A stretch of 64,000 nt of DNA from Stomorhina lunata (lineage: Eukaryota; Arthropoda; Insecta; Diptera; Rhiniidae). Both the position numbers and the translations under genes were made by a program. Shown piece by piece: positions 12,397-23,721 of this stretch. The first letter of the stretch is position 1. The number at the start of each line of letters is the position of its first letter. The stretch spans positions 61,049,928 to 61,113,927 of the forward strand of contig OW121744.1 of assembly GCA_933228675.1 (NCBI GenBank), in the 5' to 3' direction. The notes beneath the pieces are model-generated. The model made no database searches and was not told where the DNA came from. It saw only the letters and a program-made list of their open reading frames with translations.

Positions 12397-13188
12397 TCAA
12401 TAACACAATACGACAAAATCAAATTTTTTTGAGTACACATGAGTAATGTTAACAGAATATGAAAATAGGCTTAAAATAAAGAAATACGTGTCTCGGCGTT
12501 TTGCTGTAGCACGTTAGAATTTTAAGAAAATCGATTTTAAAGATTCGAAGGACCGTGGAGGTTCACTTGTTACGTAGTACTAATATAAAAAAATCTATAA
12601 AAATAGATGGGTGAACCGATTTAAATGCTTGAGCCAGTTTTGAAAAGGGAATTAAATTTGGATTTGTTTTTATTAAAAAACAATTATTTTTCCGCTAGAT
12701 GGCGCTTTAATTTTAATGTAAAATTAAAAAATACCCAAAAAATGTGCGAAATTCATTAAAAATACAGTAAAAATACAAAATAATAGTTAAGATATCATAT
12801 TAATTTTTTTATTTTTACATTACATTTACATTACATGGAATTACATTACATTTTTTGGATATTTTTTAATTTTACATGAAAATGAAAGCGCCATCTAGCG
12901 GAAAAACAATTGTTTTTTTAATAAAAACAAATCCAAATTTAATTCCCTTTTCAAAACTGGCTCCAGCATATAAATTGGTTCACACATTCTATTTTCATAG
13001 AACTTTTTATAATAGTATTACGTTACAAGTGAACCTCCACGGTCCTTCGAATCTTTAAAATCGATTTTCTTAAAATTCTGACGTGCTACAGCAAAACGCC
13101 GAGACACGTATTTCTTTATTTTAAGCCTATTTTCATATTCTGTTAACATTACTCATGTGTACCAACCACTGTCGTACTGTGTAATAAA
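12397..13188. mobile_element. Long-arm palindromic (foldback-type) element
   Basis: Arms of about 340 bp at 12397-12748 and 12848-13188 are inverted copies. Matching landmarks include GTACACATGAGTAATGTTAA with its complement near 13145-13162, the AAATACGTGTCTCGGCG segment with its complement near 13095-13115, and CCGCTAGATGGCGCT at 12691 with its complement at 12889. The centre is about 100 bp of AT-rich DNA. No transposase is visible. Confidence 0.8.
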
Positions 13189-14150
13189 CCTAATAAATTA
13201 TGTTTGACAGTAACATGTTACACGAAAACAGCTGAACTGTTGAAAAAAGCGTTGCTTAACAGAAACTCGATAAAAAAATCGTCCGATATAACTTGCTGTA
13301 ATTTTAGAGATCATGGAATCTGAATCAAAAAGATTAATGACACAAATCTTTACCGAAAATTACTATTAAGTTAAATTAAATACTAAAACACCCGAAATTT
13401 AAAAAATACATTTTTAGAAAATTTGGGATTTTTGCAGATTTTTGCACAATAAAGTGAAAATATATGTCAAGCCTATTTTTAGAACAGTGCAGTTTTGTAA
13501 ACTTTTGTTAAATTAGACGCATTGTTTAAACTTTTTGCTCTACAGTCAATTTTATTTATTTTACATCGACTGCGTGTTAATGCTCTTTTGCTATCGTTGG
13601 AGGCTGATGTGGTTATTAGTAATAAAATTAAAGACAAAACTTGATATATAAGGCTTAGTATCGACATGCTAACCAACTAACCCTCAACACCCTCTAATGT
13701 TAATTAAATAATCACTTATCCATGATTTTTGAGAAAGTAAAGTGAGAAGTGAATATCCCTAATATTTACATAGATTCGTATGTGATAATATTCTATGCTT
13801 ACATTTACGGGGAAAATGTTAAACAAATGCTGAAAACATAACAAGAAATTGTTTAGAGTACAACAACAATAATAATACACTTCCGTCAAAATAATGACAA
13901 TGTAACCCCTTTCTTTTCATAAATTTAGATTTTAAATCCAAATCAAAAAGAAGCATTGTATTTTGTCATAAAATATAGTGATATATTTGCTTAAATGATT
14001 CGAAATAAAAACATATCAGAAAGTACTATAGCCCTTTAGTGCCGAATATTTCTAGAACCTCACCACTAGGGTCTAGTCTGAACCTATTATCAATAAATAT
14101 ATAAGATTTGATATACTCTTAGATATATATGTGTAACTGAGCTTAATTTT
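13189..14150. other. AT-rich DNA, no gene seen
   Basis: Only short chance frames occur (for example 13479-13676 on the reverse strand, with no recognised domain). No repeats with clear ends were noticed. Confidence 0.45.
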
Positions 14151-14153
14151 ATT

Positions 14154-14236
14154 GTGAACCGCCCTGGAATAGCAGGTTAGTCATAAGCCTAGCATACCGG
14201 AGGTCTCAAGTTCGATCTTCGGCCAGACACACTTGA
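14154..14236 (+). repeat. tRNA-Ala-like SINE/MITE repeat, copy T1
   Basis: The sequence starts GTGAACCGCC and has an A-box-like GGAATAGCAGGTTAGTC. It then has an anticodon-arm-like block with a CTAGCAT loop (AGC in anticodon position) and a B-box-like AGTTCGATC before GGCCAGAC. Two related copies are at 53436 and on the reverse strand at 59426. It resembles a tRNA-derived repeat rather than a functional tRNA, because the acceptor stem does not pair cleanly. A DINE starts 58 bp downstream. Confidence 0.6.
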
Positions 14237-14850
14237 CCAGCACTCAGCGGATGGCCCTTTCTTATGCTATGCGTAGTGTTGGAGCTAGGAAAAACAAGTA
14301 ACAAAGTGCTGTAGTCGGCCAAGCCCGACCATACAATACCCTTCACCACTAAGGTCAACGGTGTTATTTTTCCTATATAAAGAAAAATATTTGCTAAATT
14401 TTGCCATCATACAAACAATTTCTCAAAACTTATATATTTAAGCTGTTTCCGTCATTTGGACTTATATGAGAGCTAGGGTCAAATGTGGACCGATTATCTC
14501 GAAATTTGACAAATTAATAACAGTTGTTACAAAAATTATGTATGCAAAAAATAAACTTAAAATTCTCATTAGCATTTTAGTGATTTTTGTCTCATTTAGT
14601 GCGTTTTGACTGAAGAGTTTGTATGGGAGTTATGGTTAATTGTAAACGAAATTTGGTATAGTGATTTTAGTTTACATAAGCAGTATTTGTTTTAAATTTC
14701 ATGAAAAAATATTGATATTTGTGGCCAATATATCAATTCCGGGAAGTGGGACCTATGGGAGGTACCATCAATAATGGACCGATTTTGACGATTTCAATAG
14801 CCATGGTCCCATTATCAAAAAAATGATCTGTGCCAAATTTCATCAAATTA

Positions 14851-16596
14851 CACTGCTCTGCAAAAAATCATTTTTTGTCTCTCCTTTTAATAAAACTATG
14901 CGGACTAAATATATGGATCTTGATGAGCAAAAGTCAGATCCGTTGTCGGTTTTTTTCCATCAGATCTGGATTTTTTTATGGGCGTGGCAAATTTTTGCCC
15001 TTAAATTAGTAAGTTACGGAGACCTATTTCGTCCTAACTCGAGAACGACTTATCCGATTTTCAAAATTAAAACACTTGAAGATGCATAACAAAATTGCAT
15101 TTATTTTAGTATAATATGATTTTTCTGTATCTCTTATCGTTTTGGAGTTATTTAGAAATTAATGGAGAAAATTTTTTTTCGTGCGAAATTCGTAATTTTT
15201 TTCAGGTTAAAAATGTAGTTAAAAAAAGATAAAGTAAAATTTTAACATTTTAAACATTTTTCTAAGAGCTGCATATCTTAAGAATAAAATAAGCTATAAA
15301 CCATAAAAATCGGTTTAAAAATGTGAATTTTATTACCAATTTACCGCAGATACCCAATATTGCAATGCAACCAACCTTACATATGACCATAAGATTTCAC
15401 CAGGTAATGAAGCTAAAATACAACGGTATTTTTTTATAAAAATTGGTAAATTGGTAATCGGTAAATTGGTAATAAAATTCACAAATTGGTAATAAAATTC
15501 ACATTTTTAAACCGATTTTTATGGTTCATTGCTTATTTTATTCTTAAGATATGAAGCTCTTAGAAAAATGTTTAAAATGTTAGAATTTTACTTTCAGCCT
15601 ATCCCACGATATCGAACGTTTTCAATCGTTCGCATTCTCAACGAAAAACAGCTGATTTGCGTCTCACTAAAAGTTTTCAGTACGACAAGTCGAACGAAAA
15701 CACTTTAATATAAAATTGCGTCCCACTATGCCATTTATCTGCCAGCTGCACGAAAACATATGTCAAAATCACTCAAACATGTTTTAGCTTTCGTTTTCAT
15801 CAAAAAAAAAGCGTAAAAAATGTTATTATTTAAAAACTTTATTTTTTAAAAAAACTTTATTTATTTTATTGAAAAAAATTTGAAGATATAATTTTAACAT
15901 TTTCCACAAGAATAGGCTTTAGAGATTCGTACAAATTGTATTAAAAAAATATTTTGGAAAAATTTTATTTACCATAAATGCACAATGTTGTATATTAATA
16001 GTCAAATTTACAGATTTCAGCGCCTTTTTTTCTTAAATTGTTGATAAATTTGTCGAACTGTCGATTAGGCAACATTGCATTTTGACAATTTTTAAATATC
16101 TTACGTTTCAAAACGTAAAGGCAGAAGAACGATAAGTCGAAAGATAGTGGGACGCTTATTCGAACGAAAATGGGTGACTTACTTTCGTTTGCATAATCTT
16201 TCGTTCGTTATCGTGGGACAGGCTGTTTATCTTTTTTTAATTACATTTTTAACCTGAAAAAATTACGAATTTTGCACGAAAAAAAATTTTTCTCCATTAA
16301 TTTCTAAATAACTCCAAAACGATAAGAGATACAGAAAAATTAAATTAGACTAAAATTAATGCAATTTTGTTATGCATCTTTAAGTGTTTTAATTTTGAAA
16401 ATCGGATAAGTCGTTCTCGAGTTAGGACGAAATAGGTCTCCGTACCTGACTAATTTAAGGGAAAAAATTTGCCACGCCCATGAAAAAAAATCCAGATCCG
16501 ATGGAAAAAAACCGACAACGGATCTGAGTTTAGCGCATCAAAATCCATGTAGTCCACATAGTTTTATTAAAATGAGGATTTGGCTGCAGAGCAGTG
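14851..16596. mobile_element. Harbinger-like long inverted-repeat element H1
   Basis: The ends are CACTGCTCTGCA and its inverted complement, flanked by a 3-bp TTA duplication at 14848-14850 and 16597-16599. The other copy (49587-50279) has TAA, so the target is TWA, as in PIF/Harbinger and Tourist-type MITEs. Arms of about 500 bp (14851-15370 and 15480-16596) pair around a 110-bp centre, with the right arm interrupted by a 631-bp insert. Net length is about 1.11 kb. No transposase is seen, so it is non-autonomous and the superfamily rests on target choice only. Confidence 0.72.
15595..16225. mobile_element. 631-bp MITE nested in H1
   Basis: Terminal inverted repeats of about 24 bp start CAGCCTRTCCCACGATA and continue CGAACG. 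The flanks are TTT at 15592-15594 and 16226-16228. The empty site is visible in H2 near 49900, which reads TTTTACTTTATC without the insert. Thus there is a 3-bp TTT duplication and precise boundaries. The interior is AT-rich with repeated TCGAACGAAAAC-type motifs and no coding frame. The superfamily is unassigned. Confidence 0.85.
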
Positions 16597-17851
16597 TTAT
16601 CTTTAGAATTGCGACCTGTAGTTTGATTACAAGGTTTACATGGGGGTCCAGTCAGCCAGCCAGACGGATGGCGTTACATACATCAGCACAAACTTATAAT
16701 ACCCTTTCCACCTATGGTGGTGAAGGGTATCAAAATTGTGTGAAGGAGGATAGAGGGAGTAGTTTTTGTGGATATAAGATTTGAATTTTCCTATAACTAT
16801 TGCAACTGGCGCATCGATAATATACGGATGTGATCTAACGGATTGATGCGTGTTGTGCAAGAATGTGCGTGCTTCGGGGACGTGACCCCTGATTTCGTTA
16901 GAACACAGTCCGAAGTTATACCGATAGAACAGTGTGGCACAACTCGTATAGCGACGGTGTTGGATACCCTACTGTCACCAATGAGCACTTTTGCCCTCTC
17001 TTGCACTCGAGAACGAATACAGATAAAGTAACTTAATCTGCCGTGCATTTATGCGAGAGCATACAACACTGAGACTTACTTGCATTAAAGTCGATTCTAT
17101 TCGCTCAAAAACATTGTCGTTTTCGAAATAGAGATTTAACGATTCATTCATGTTTTGCCTCATAGCCTTAATCAGTAAAAAACTAGGTCTATGAATGAAT
17201 ATGAATGGCATATGTTACTGTAATCAGCTAAAGAGTAGATAGGATTGAAAGTTTCACATAGAAGATCAATAATGAAAACAAGAAATATAGTAGGAGAAAA
17301 AACAGAGCCTTGTGGAACGCCTGAATTAAACTTGAACTAATTTGCTGAGAAAGCTCGATAGACGTTATTACCGACACCATATGCAACAAGTTTCGATACA
17401 AATGGAAATATCTAAATCACAACTTTGCTTTTGCCTAAGCGGTGAATAGAACATCACCATTTTTTCGATACGAAAGCCAGCAAGTCTCTAGTAAGGCGTG
17501 CCTTACAAGATCTGTACTGCCGGTCGCTTAGTACTTAACTCTTTATTTCTTCAGAAAGTACTGAAAAAATTGCTATTGGACGGCAATTTGCAGGATTGTT
17601 AGCATCTTCCTTTTTAGGGATTGGCGATACATTGGCAACCTTTCAAAATAAAGGAAATTGACTGACAGTATAAGGCTTAAAAGAGGTTGGCTAATGGGCG
17701 AGCTATCGTTGAAGAGCTTTTATTTAAGACCAGTGCTGGAATACCATCCGCTCCTAAAGATTTGTTTATATTGAGATTCGCTAAAACCCTTTTAACTGTG
17801 CGACCTCGAAAAAATATATTTTGCATATTTACAGTTACTCTTTCAAGCCCT

Positions 17852-17945
17852 GGGGGTTAACTCCGTATTTCGATTCGAAAATAAAATTGTTCGAATTTGT
17901 ATAATTAAAGCATTGTATTTCGAATCGAAATACGGAATAACCCCC
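17852..17945. mobile_element. 94-bp MITE inside the LINE relic
   Basis: Terminal inverted repeats of about 28 bp begin GGGGGTTAACTCCGTATTTC, with the matching end at 17918-17945 (GAAATACGGAATAACCCCC). The interior is AT-rich. The adjacent CCT or CT on both sides may be a short target duplication. Confidence 0.65.
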
Positions 17946-18194
17946 CTGGTAGTAGTTGATCGCTTGCATAATTCGAACAGGAGGTTTATCTTATCAACCG
18001 GGTCGATAAATTCTTGATCATGCTTTAAAAGAGTAGGAATTGAAAAACTACCATTATCCTTTACTGCTTACCCCAAGAGAAGCAAGAACTTTAAAATGAA
18101 GACGTTGCTCGTATAGAGCTATCTCCTGCCTTAGTACTTTAGGCCATGAACATCTACCCTTCTGACGTATCTGGATTTTAGTTATTACGCCAGT

Positions 18195-18640
18195 TTCTGA
18201 TTGCTTACTTTCCGGATCTGACTGCCTGTTTGTACGTCTGATTCAGTGACTAGGAAAACAAAGTTTCCAGTTAAATAGCCTATAAAAATCGTTGAGCTCA
18301 GCATAACTTGCATTTTTGTAGATAAAAATACAACGCTTCGTAGCTGGTTGTGAAATGTCCCGAAGACTGAATAACAAAAACGAGGCGGAAATAGTGAATC
18401 CGAGTTCCGAGAGGTTCCAGAAACTTCCGAATGCTCACTCTCCGGATTTGGCTACCTGTTTGCAAGTCTTTGACACTGATATTGATGTCTAGGAAACAAA
18501 TTTTCCAGTTAAATTGCCTATAAAAATCGTTAAGCTCAGTCCAACGATGTAGATCGCTTCGTAGCGATGTTCCGAAGCCTGGAGAACGAAAACGAGGCGG
18601 AAATAGTGCAATGATTAGACTTTTCGAGAGAACCTTAATC
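18195..18640. repeat. Direct duplication of about 220 bp
   Basis: Two head-to-tail units share CCGGATYTG-CTGCCTGTTTG, TTTCCAGTTAAAT-GCCTATAAAAATCGT, CGCTTCGTAGC and AACGAGGCGGAAATAGTG. Unit 1 is about 18195-18410 and unit 2 about 18430-18640. They have diverged by substitutions and indels. The duplication lies in the 5' part of the LINE relic. Confidence 0.7.
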
Positions 18641-18715
18641 TCATAGCCTAGCCTTGCCAGAACCTTAATCTCATACTTTTTAGGATGTGAGGTAAAAAAA
18701 GGTCTAGAATGTTAA

Positions 18716-20410
18716 GTTAGTGCCTTTTAGTGCACAAAATGTGGTTCATTTGCGCAAGGTGATGGTGTGCGGCGAATAGTTCAACATATTGGCCCTCAGT
18801 GGCTGCATGACTCGAATGGCGAAGCCAGACGAGTTGCAAACATTAAAATCCCCAGCATTAATGATTTCACTGTTTGGAGATGGATATTTGGCCGAAGTCT
18901 TATTTCAATAATAATTCGCATATTTCTACTTCACATTTATATCAATAAAACTGATTTTGTTAAAAATGTGGGTTTTTAAACTAGTTCACTTTCTAACCTA
19001 ACATTTACCCACTCTTTACTTTATAGGGTTTTAAGCTATTATTTTGGGAACTACAAATGTTTTTAAAAACGTATTCTTTATGTGAACATTGATCATTAAA
19101 ATATGGAAATTATATAGAATCTCTTATTTTCCTTGATGGAAACCAAAGACATTTTGGGTTGTCTGAATTGAAATCTTTTTATCTCAAGACAAAATCTTAA
19201 TTGCTAACAACATAATTAAAAGTTAGGAAATTCTTTTGAATATTATGTTACTTGAGATTTTTTTTTGTTAAAGGTTGTCTTTTTGTAATATAATACCAAA
19301 AACTTAAAAATATTAAAAATTTATAAATTTGTTAAAACTTTCTCTAATAATTCATAATTGTTTATTCTAAGCGTTAGGTTCAATCAAACCTTTTACAGTG
19401 CGATAACACGTGTAAAAGTGATGGAACATGTACAATTCATCATCATAAAATAGCGTTAGATTAAAGAAAATTAAACAATACTTTGGGAATATTAATAATC
19501 ATAATCAAAATTTGAAATTGAAACCCTTCAATCCCTGGTTAATATAAAAAAATACCTAAATTTGTGTCAAAACTGATATCAAAGAAATGTTTGAGCTTTA
19601 AATAGAAAATATTATCAAATTACAAATATAGAAATTCCATCAATCAAATTTATATAAATAATTTCAACACACCCACCGATCGCATACAAACAAGTTTTAC
19701 CTTTAAAAATAATACATAATAAGTTCTGCTTTGAGATAGCGCCATAAGTTCTAAGAAAATCATGTGGAGAAATTTAAAATGCATTTTGATTTGATTCAAC
19801 CATTCGACCATTCAACACTTGAGAGTTTATAAATTTATGAAAACAAAAACATAAGCATTAACAATAAATGACAACAAGAAAAGGTGGAGACGATGACAAA
19901 TTTCGTTGTGTTGACACATGCACTTAAAATATCAAATGTCATCACATGTCGTCTTGCTAATGATACCCAGTACGAGTATGTTAACGAGTGCCGTGTTAAT
20001 GGTACCGATCCAAATACATTTTTCTATATCTTAAACTCAAAAACACATTCTCCGACATAAGCGACAATAAATAACAAAAATCGTAACTAATTTGTTTGCG
20101 TGAAGAATTTTGGGAAAGTTTGGAGGGAAAACTGACATTTTGGACGCGTGTTAAAAGCATCTAATTAAGGCTCATTAACATTCCAAAATCCATAATTAAT
20201 TTAAACGCATTCATGGCCCTTTAATCGTGCTTAACACAAATATTTTATTTAAAAACAATTTTTAAATATTTGAATAAAATTAGAACAATATCTCCAAAAT
20301 GGTTCACTCCTTCTTATATCATGTTCCATTTGATGGTAGAAAATGTACAAAAGATATGTTTAACATAACATACCCCAACTTTAACATTACTAGTAGCATT
20401 CACAGGGTGA
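18716..20410. other. AT-rich DNA, no gene seen
   Basis: Apart from a 70-codon frame at 18767 with no recognisable domain, nothing stands out. I could not identify TE termini, RNA genes or splice-supported exons. Confidence 0.45.
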
Positions 20411-20794
20411 TAGTAGTCATTTTACCGCCCTTTTAGTATTTTGTTCACTGTGTCGCCATTTTATGTCCGATCATAATATCGGTGTTTGCGGCTCTGTAAG
20501 GGCTACATTTCTCTCTTTGATAGTTTTTTACTACCACGTCAATTTATAGTCATAACTTTAAAAAACTGGATTTTTACTCGATTCGATTAGGGTAGGTACG
20601 ACTCGAATTAAAAAAAAAATATGACTAGAAATTGTTGAGGTAGTAAAAACGAGAGAAACGTAGCCCTTACAGAGCCCTGAACACCGACATATAAAGTGTT
20701 ATGATCGGACTAAAGATGACGACACGGTAAACGAAATACAGAAAGGGCGATATTTGTAGGCGTGGTAAAAAAATAAATTTTAGAATGACTATTA
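20411..20794. mobile_element. Palindromic MITE-like element
   Basis: The left part (TAGTCATTTTACCGCCC, GTCCGATCATAA, TCTGTAAGGGCTAC) recurs inverted in the right part (GTAGCCCTTACAGA near 20665, TTATGATCGGAC near 20700, GGGCGATATTTGTAGGCG near 20746). The arms are about 130 bp around an AT-rich centre. No coding frame is present. Confidence 0.7.
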
Positions 20795-21239
20795 CATTAT
20801 CTATAATCCTAGAGGGTGACTGACTCAACTTTTTTTCGAACCACTCTACTGTAGAACCAAAGAAGAAGATTGCTTTCTTATTTCAAAAAAAAAAAAAAAC
20901 TCGAGAAGGAAGCCAATTTTTATTTGTCACTTTTTTAATGCCTTATTTTAGAAACGCAGATCCTCGCAACGTTTCTTTGTACTAACACTATAGCCAGTTT
21001 TTGAGGGTTAGCTTGGATCCATCACAATTTGTAACAATTTATAACAGGGCAGTTTTTATATAACCGGAAACAAGAGGAAAATTCGAAAATAACTTAAAAT
21101 TCAAAAGAAACAACAAATATCATAGTATAAGCCGATTAACTATGGTATAGCCCACAATAATAAGGCCTAAAGTTTTGTGGAGGCCAAGTGATACCAATCT
21201 GGAGAAATATTTAAAATTTAATGCAGATATGCATTTTAA
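20795..21239. other. AT-rich DNA, nothing recognised
   Basis: It contains an A(15) run near 20886 and no convincing frame or repeat terminus. Confidence 0.4.
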
Positions 21240-22267
21240 AATTTGATAAGGTTGACCCACGGGTTAGCCTAACTCTCGGAGGAGCCTAATCCCTAGAGGG
21301 CTCATACCCCGGGGAATGCCTCCCATTCATGAGTGGGGAACTTGCCACATAAATAGTTGGCAAGGAACCCCTTTCCATGCCTGGGTGGTAGGTGAAAAAT
21401 CAAATATCTTCCTCTGACCAAACAGGTAGTAGTGGGTTAATGCTTTAAAATAACCCCCCAAGCCCCGGTGTCAAGCGATATCAGTGCCAAGGGCTTTCGG
21501 TCCGCATTCATTAAAAGGTAAACGTTAAAATGTGTTTCAACGGTGCCTGACGGATACCTCGGCACCTCCGCCAATATCCAGTTGTTCTTGCGTTATCAGG
21601 GGCTATGAGGTCAGCGACCTATTTTTCCTTACACTCGTGGGAACAAAATTTCACAAATAACAAGTCAAAATACAAAAAACCCAAATAATAAAAAAAAACA
21701 ATAAATCAGACCTTCAAGAATGTCCCGCCCGATTTATTTTTGTTTTTTTTTTATTATTTGGGTTTTTTGTATTTTGACTTGTTATTTGTGAAATTTTGTT
21801 CCTTCAGTGTCAGACGGGACATACCAGGGAGGGACGATAATGACGAACTGACTCTCAGCGACGTTAATGCGGACACACACCATCAGGAGAGACAATTACT
21901 GACGTACTTAGAGGATATGGGGGGACTATTGGATGATCTGTACTCCTCTCATACCACCGGAGTAACACAGATTCTGGCTGACGTCTCGCTTGAGTCAGAT
22001 TCGGAACTTGAGGTAACTGTTATCTCAACTTCCGGCCGCTGTCAGTCGGGATCTCCTGCAAGATCTCCGTTGGTCGGAGAGAGTCCGAACGAACAGTGTG
22101 GCTCTGCCGGCTCCACTGATATCACTCGGCTCTCATCAGCTGTCTCGCTAGACTCGGACACCGACTTCGCGTCAGGGTATAGCGAGATCCCCTCTGAGAT
22201 CTCTGGTATCAGTGGTAAAGGAGAGTTAAGCCGGTTTGGTTTCGGAAGTTCAGATAGGTCAGCTTGA
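21240..22267 (+). mobile_element. Possible LINE 5' region with acidic ORF
   Basis: From about 21240 GC content rises. The leader has CCCGGGGAATGCCTCCC and GGTGCCTGACGGATACC stretches, then a 70-bp-arm hairpin. A frame of 175 codons (21740-22267) follows. Its first 29 or so residues are translated hairpin, but the rest is Ser/Asp/Glu-rich with repeated DVSLESDSE and AVSLDSDTD motifs. No zinc knuckle or RT is seen. The layout is reminiscent of the 5' UTR and ORF1 start of an R1/LOA-like LINE. This is a guess from composition and order; a decayed host gene is the alternative. Confidence 0.35.
21640..21802. repeat. Near-perfect hairpin with ~70-bp arms
   Basis: Arms at 21640-21707 (starting GGAACAAAATTTCACAAATA) and 21731-21802 (ending TATTTGTGAAATTTTGTTCC) are inverted copies that differ only by a small indel in a T run. 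The loop is 23 bp. The near identity implies a recent inverted duplication. Confidence 0.9.
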
Positions 22268-22482
22268 CTCTACCGACGACACTGACGTCACACAGATCTC
22301 TGCCGGATGTATGGCTGGATTCTGACATAGAGAGCAATATCGATGTCCGATAAATTCCAATGCTGCTCGACGTTAACGAAAGGAGAAAGCTCAAGAAGCA
22401 CAGGCATAGCATAGCTAAATTCGAAAGAATTTACGGCTCTACCAAAGACATCTTTTACATCTCCTCTAGCTTTATAAGGTGA

Positions 22483-23721
22483 GGTGAAGCTGGCAGATCC
22501 ACAGTGTCCAGTAAAGGCCCGGTAGGAAAATAAGTGGAAACTGGTAGCACTACGGCACCTAATAAGGAGCCTGTGGAGAAATTAGACATCTTGAGCTTTA
22601 TCAAGCGAGACATCTTGGGCATCTTCTCTAGCTTTATCAAGCGAGGTAAAGCTCTGGTATATCCATAGCGTCCAGTAAAGGCCCTGTAGGAAAATCAGTG
22701 GAATTTGGTAGCTCTACGGGACCTAGCAAGGAACCTGTGGAGAAATTAGTGAAAAATGGTAGCTCTATAGTACCTAATAAGGACCCTGTGGTGAAATCAG
22801 TTGATACTCGTAAGATGGCACAAGTAGAGCCTGTTACCAAAACAACCAAGGTTAAAGATTACCAAGGCCGTAGGGTTGTGGATCTCTAGCCTCTCATACG
22901 GGTTCCCGAAAGGAGAGAGTAAAGAGTTATTTGTGAAAATCCGGCCGATATGTTAGAGATAGTATGATATGTTAGAGATAGTATGCCAAAATCGAACACA
23001 TTTGAGGTTTTATAAAAATTTGATTGTATAAATCGTTCTGTAGACTTAAATAAAAATATAAAATATGTCTCTATTGAGTTACTAACCTTAACAGTTCCCT
23101 AACTCTATACCTTAAATTATGGTGAAGCTGGTAGATCCACAGCGTCCAGTAAAGGCCCTGTAGAAAAATCAGTGGAAACTGGTAGCACTACGGCACCTAA
23201 TAAGGAGCCTGTGGAGAAATTAGACATCTTGGGCATCTCCTCTAGCTTTATCAAGCGAGATAAAGCTCTGGTATATCCATAGCGTCCAGTAAAGGCCCTG
23301 TAGGAAAATCAGTGGAATCTGGTAGCTCTACGGGTCCTAACAAGGAACCTGTGGATAAATTAGTGAAAACTGGTAGCTCTATAGTATCTAATAAGGACCC
23401 TGTGGCGAAATCAGTTGATACTCGTAAGATGGCACAAGTAGAGCCTGTTACCAAAACAACCAAGGTTAAAGGTTAACAAGGCCGTAGGGTTGTGGATATC
23501 TAGCCTCTCATACGGGTTCCCGAAAGGAGAACGTAACGAGTTATTTGTGAAAATCTGGGTTTAGAGATAGTATGACAAAATCGAACACATAGTGTGAACC
23601 ATTTGAGGTTTTGTAAATATTTAATCATATAAATCGTTATGTAGACTTAAATAAAATTATAAAATATTTCTCTATTGAGTAACTAACCTAAACAGTTCCC
23701 TAACTCTATACCTCAAATTAT
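22483..23721. repeat. Tandem duplication of a ~0.6-kb coding-like unit
   Basis: Unit 1 (22483-23120) and unit 2 (23121-23721) both run from GGTGAAGCTGG to the same AAATTATGG junction. Each contains sub-repeats of about 48 bp. In the frame at 22698-22889 these encode degenerate 16-residue repeats (GSSTGPSKEPVEKLV and GSSIVPNKDPVVKSV), followed by KMAQVEPVTKTTK. Unit 1 has an extra copy of a CTTTATCAAGCGAG segment. Stops interrupt both units, so this is a pseudogenic remnant. Confidence 0.8.
22698..22889 (+). pseudogene. Fragment of a repeat-containing protein
   Basis: Sixty-three residues contain two 16-residue Lys/Pro/Ser-rich repeats and a basic tail (TKVKDYQGRRVVDL). The same sequence, with a premature stop after TTKVKG, recurs at about 23310-23476 in the second duplication unit. 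I do not recognise the family. It may belong to the acidic ORF at 21740-22267, since both lie on the plus strand in the same GC-richer block. Confidence 0.35.

Larger units (their letters stand above)
14294..16731 (+). mobile_element. DINE-1/Helentron-like element D2, interrupted
   Basis: The element starts ACAAGTAACAAAGTGCTGTAG and has GATACCCTTCACCACTAAGG near its 5' end. It ends in a hairpin formed by ATACCCTTTCCACC and GGTGGTGAAGGGTAT, so the 5' and 3' subterminal motifs are inverted repeats of each other, as in Helentron-type elements. It is interrupted at 14851-16596 by an inverted-repeat element. Removing that insert with its TTA duplication rejoins ATCAAATTATCTTTAG, the sequence seen uninterrupted in the copy at 28464-29260. 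Net length is about 690 bp. It is non-coding. Confidence 0.72.
16797..18715 (-). pseudogene. Decayed jockey/CR1-like LINE
   Basis: Read on the reverse strand, fragments appear in LINE order but in several frames. An endonuclease-to-RT linker-like stretch lies at about 18300-18050. RT segment NKSLGADGIPALVL lies near 17790-17750. A GVPQGSVFSPTIF motif lies near 17310, with an LADYSNICH remnant of the YADD box just after. RPSFLLIKAMRQNMNESLNL lies near 17190-17130. A C-terminal stretch RVQERAKVLIGDSRVSN lies near 17010-16960. Stops and frameshifts are frequent, so this is an old copy. It contains a 94-bp MITE (17852) and a duplicated block (18195-18640). Confidence 0.72.

Noticed and set aside
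14154..14236. Functional tRNA-Ala gene
   Set aside because: The acceptor stem does not pair, the A box is poor and the three copies diverge in the anticodon loop, so it is treated as a tRNA-derived repeat.
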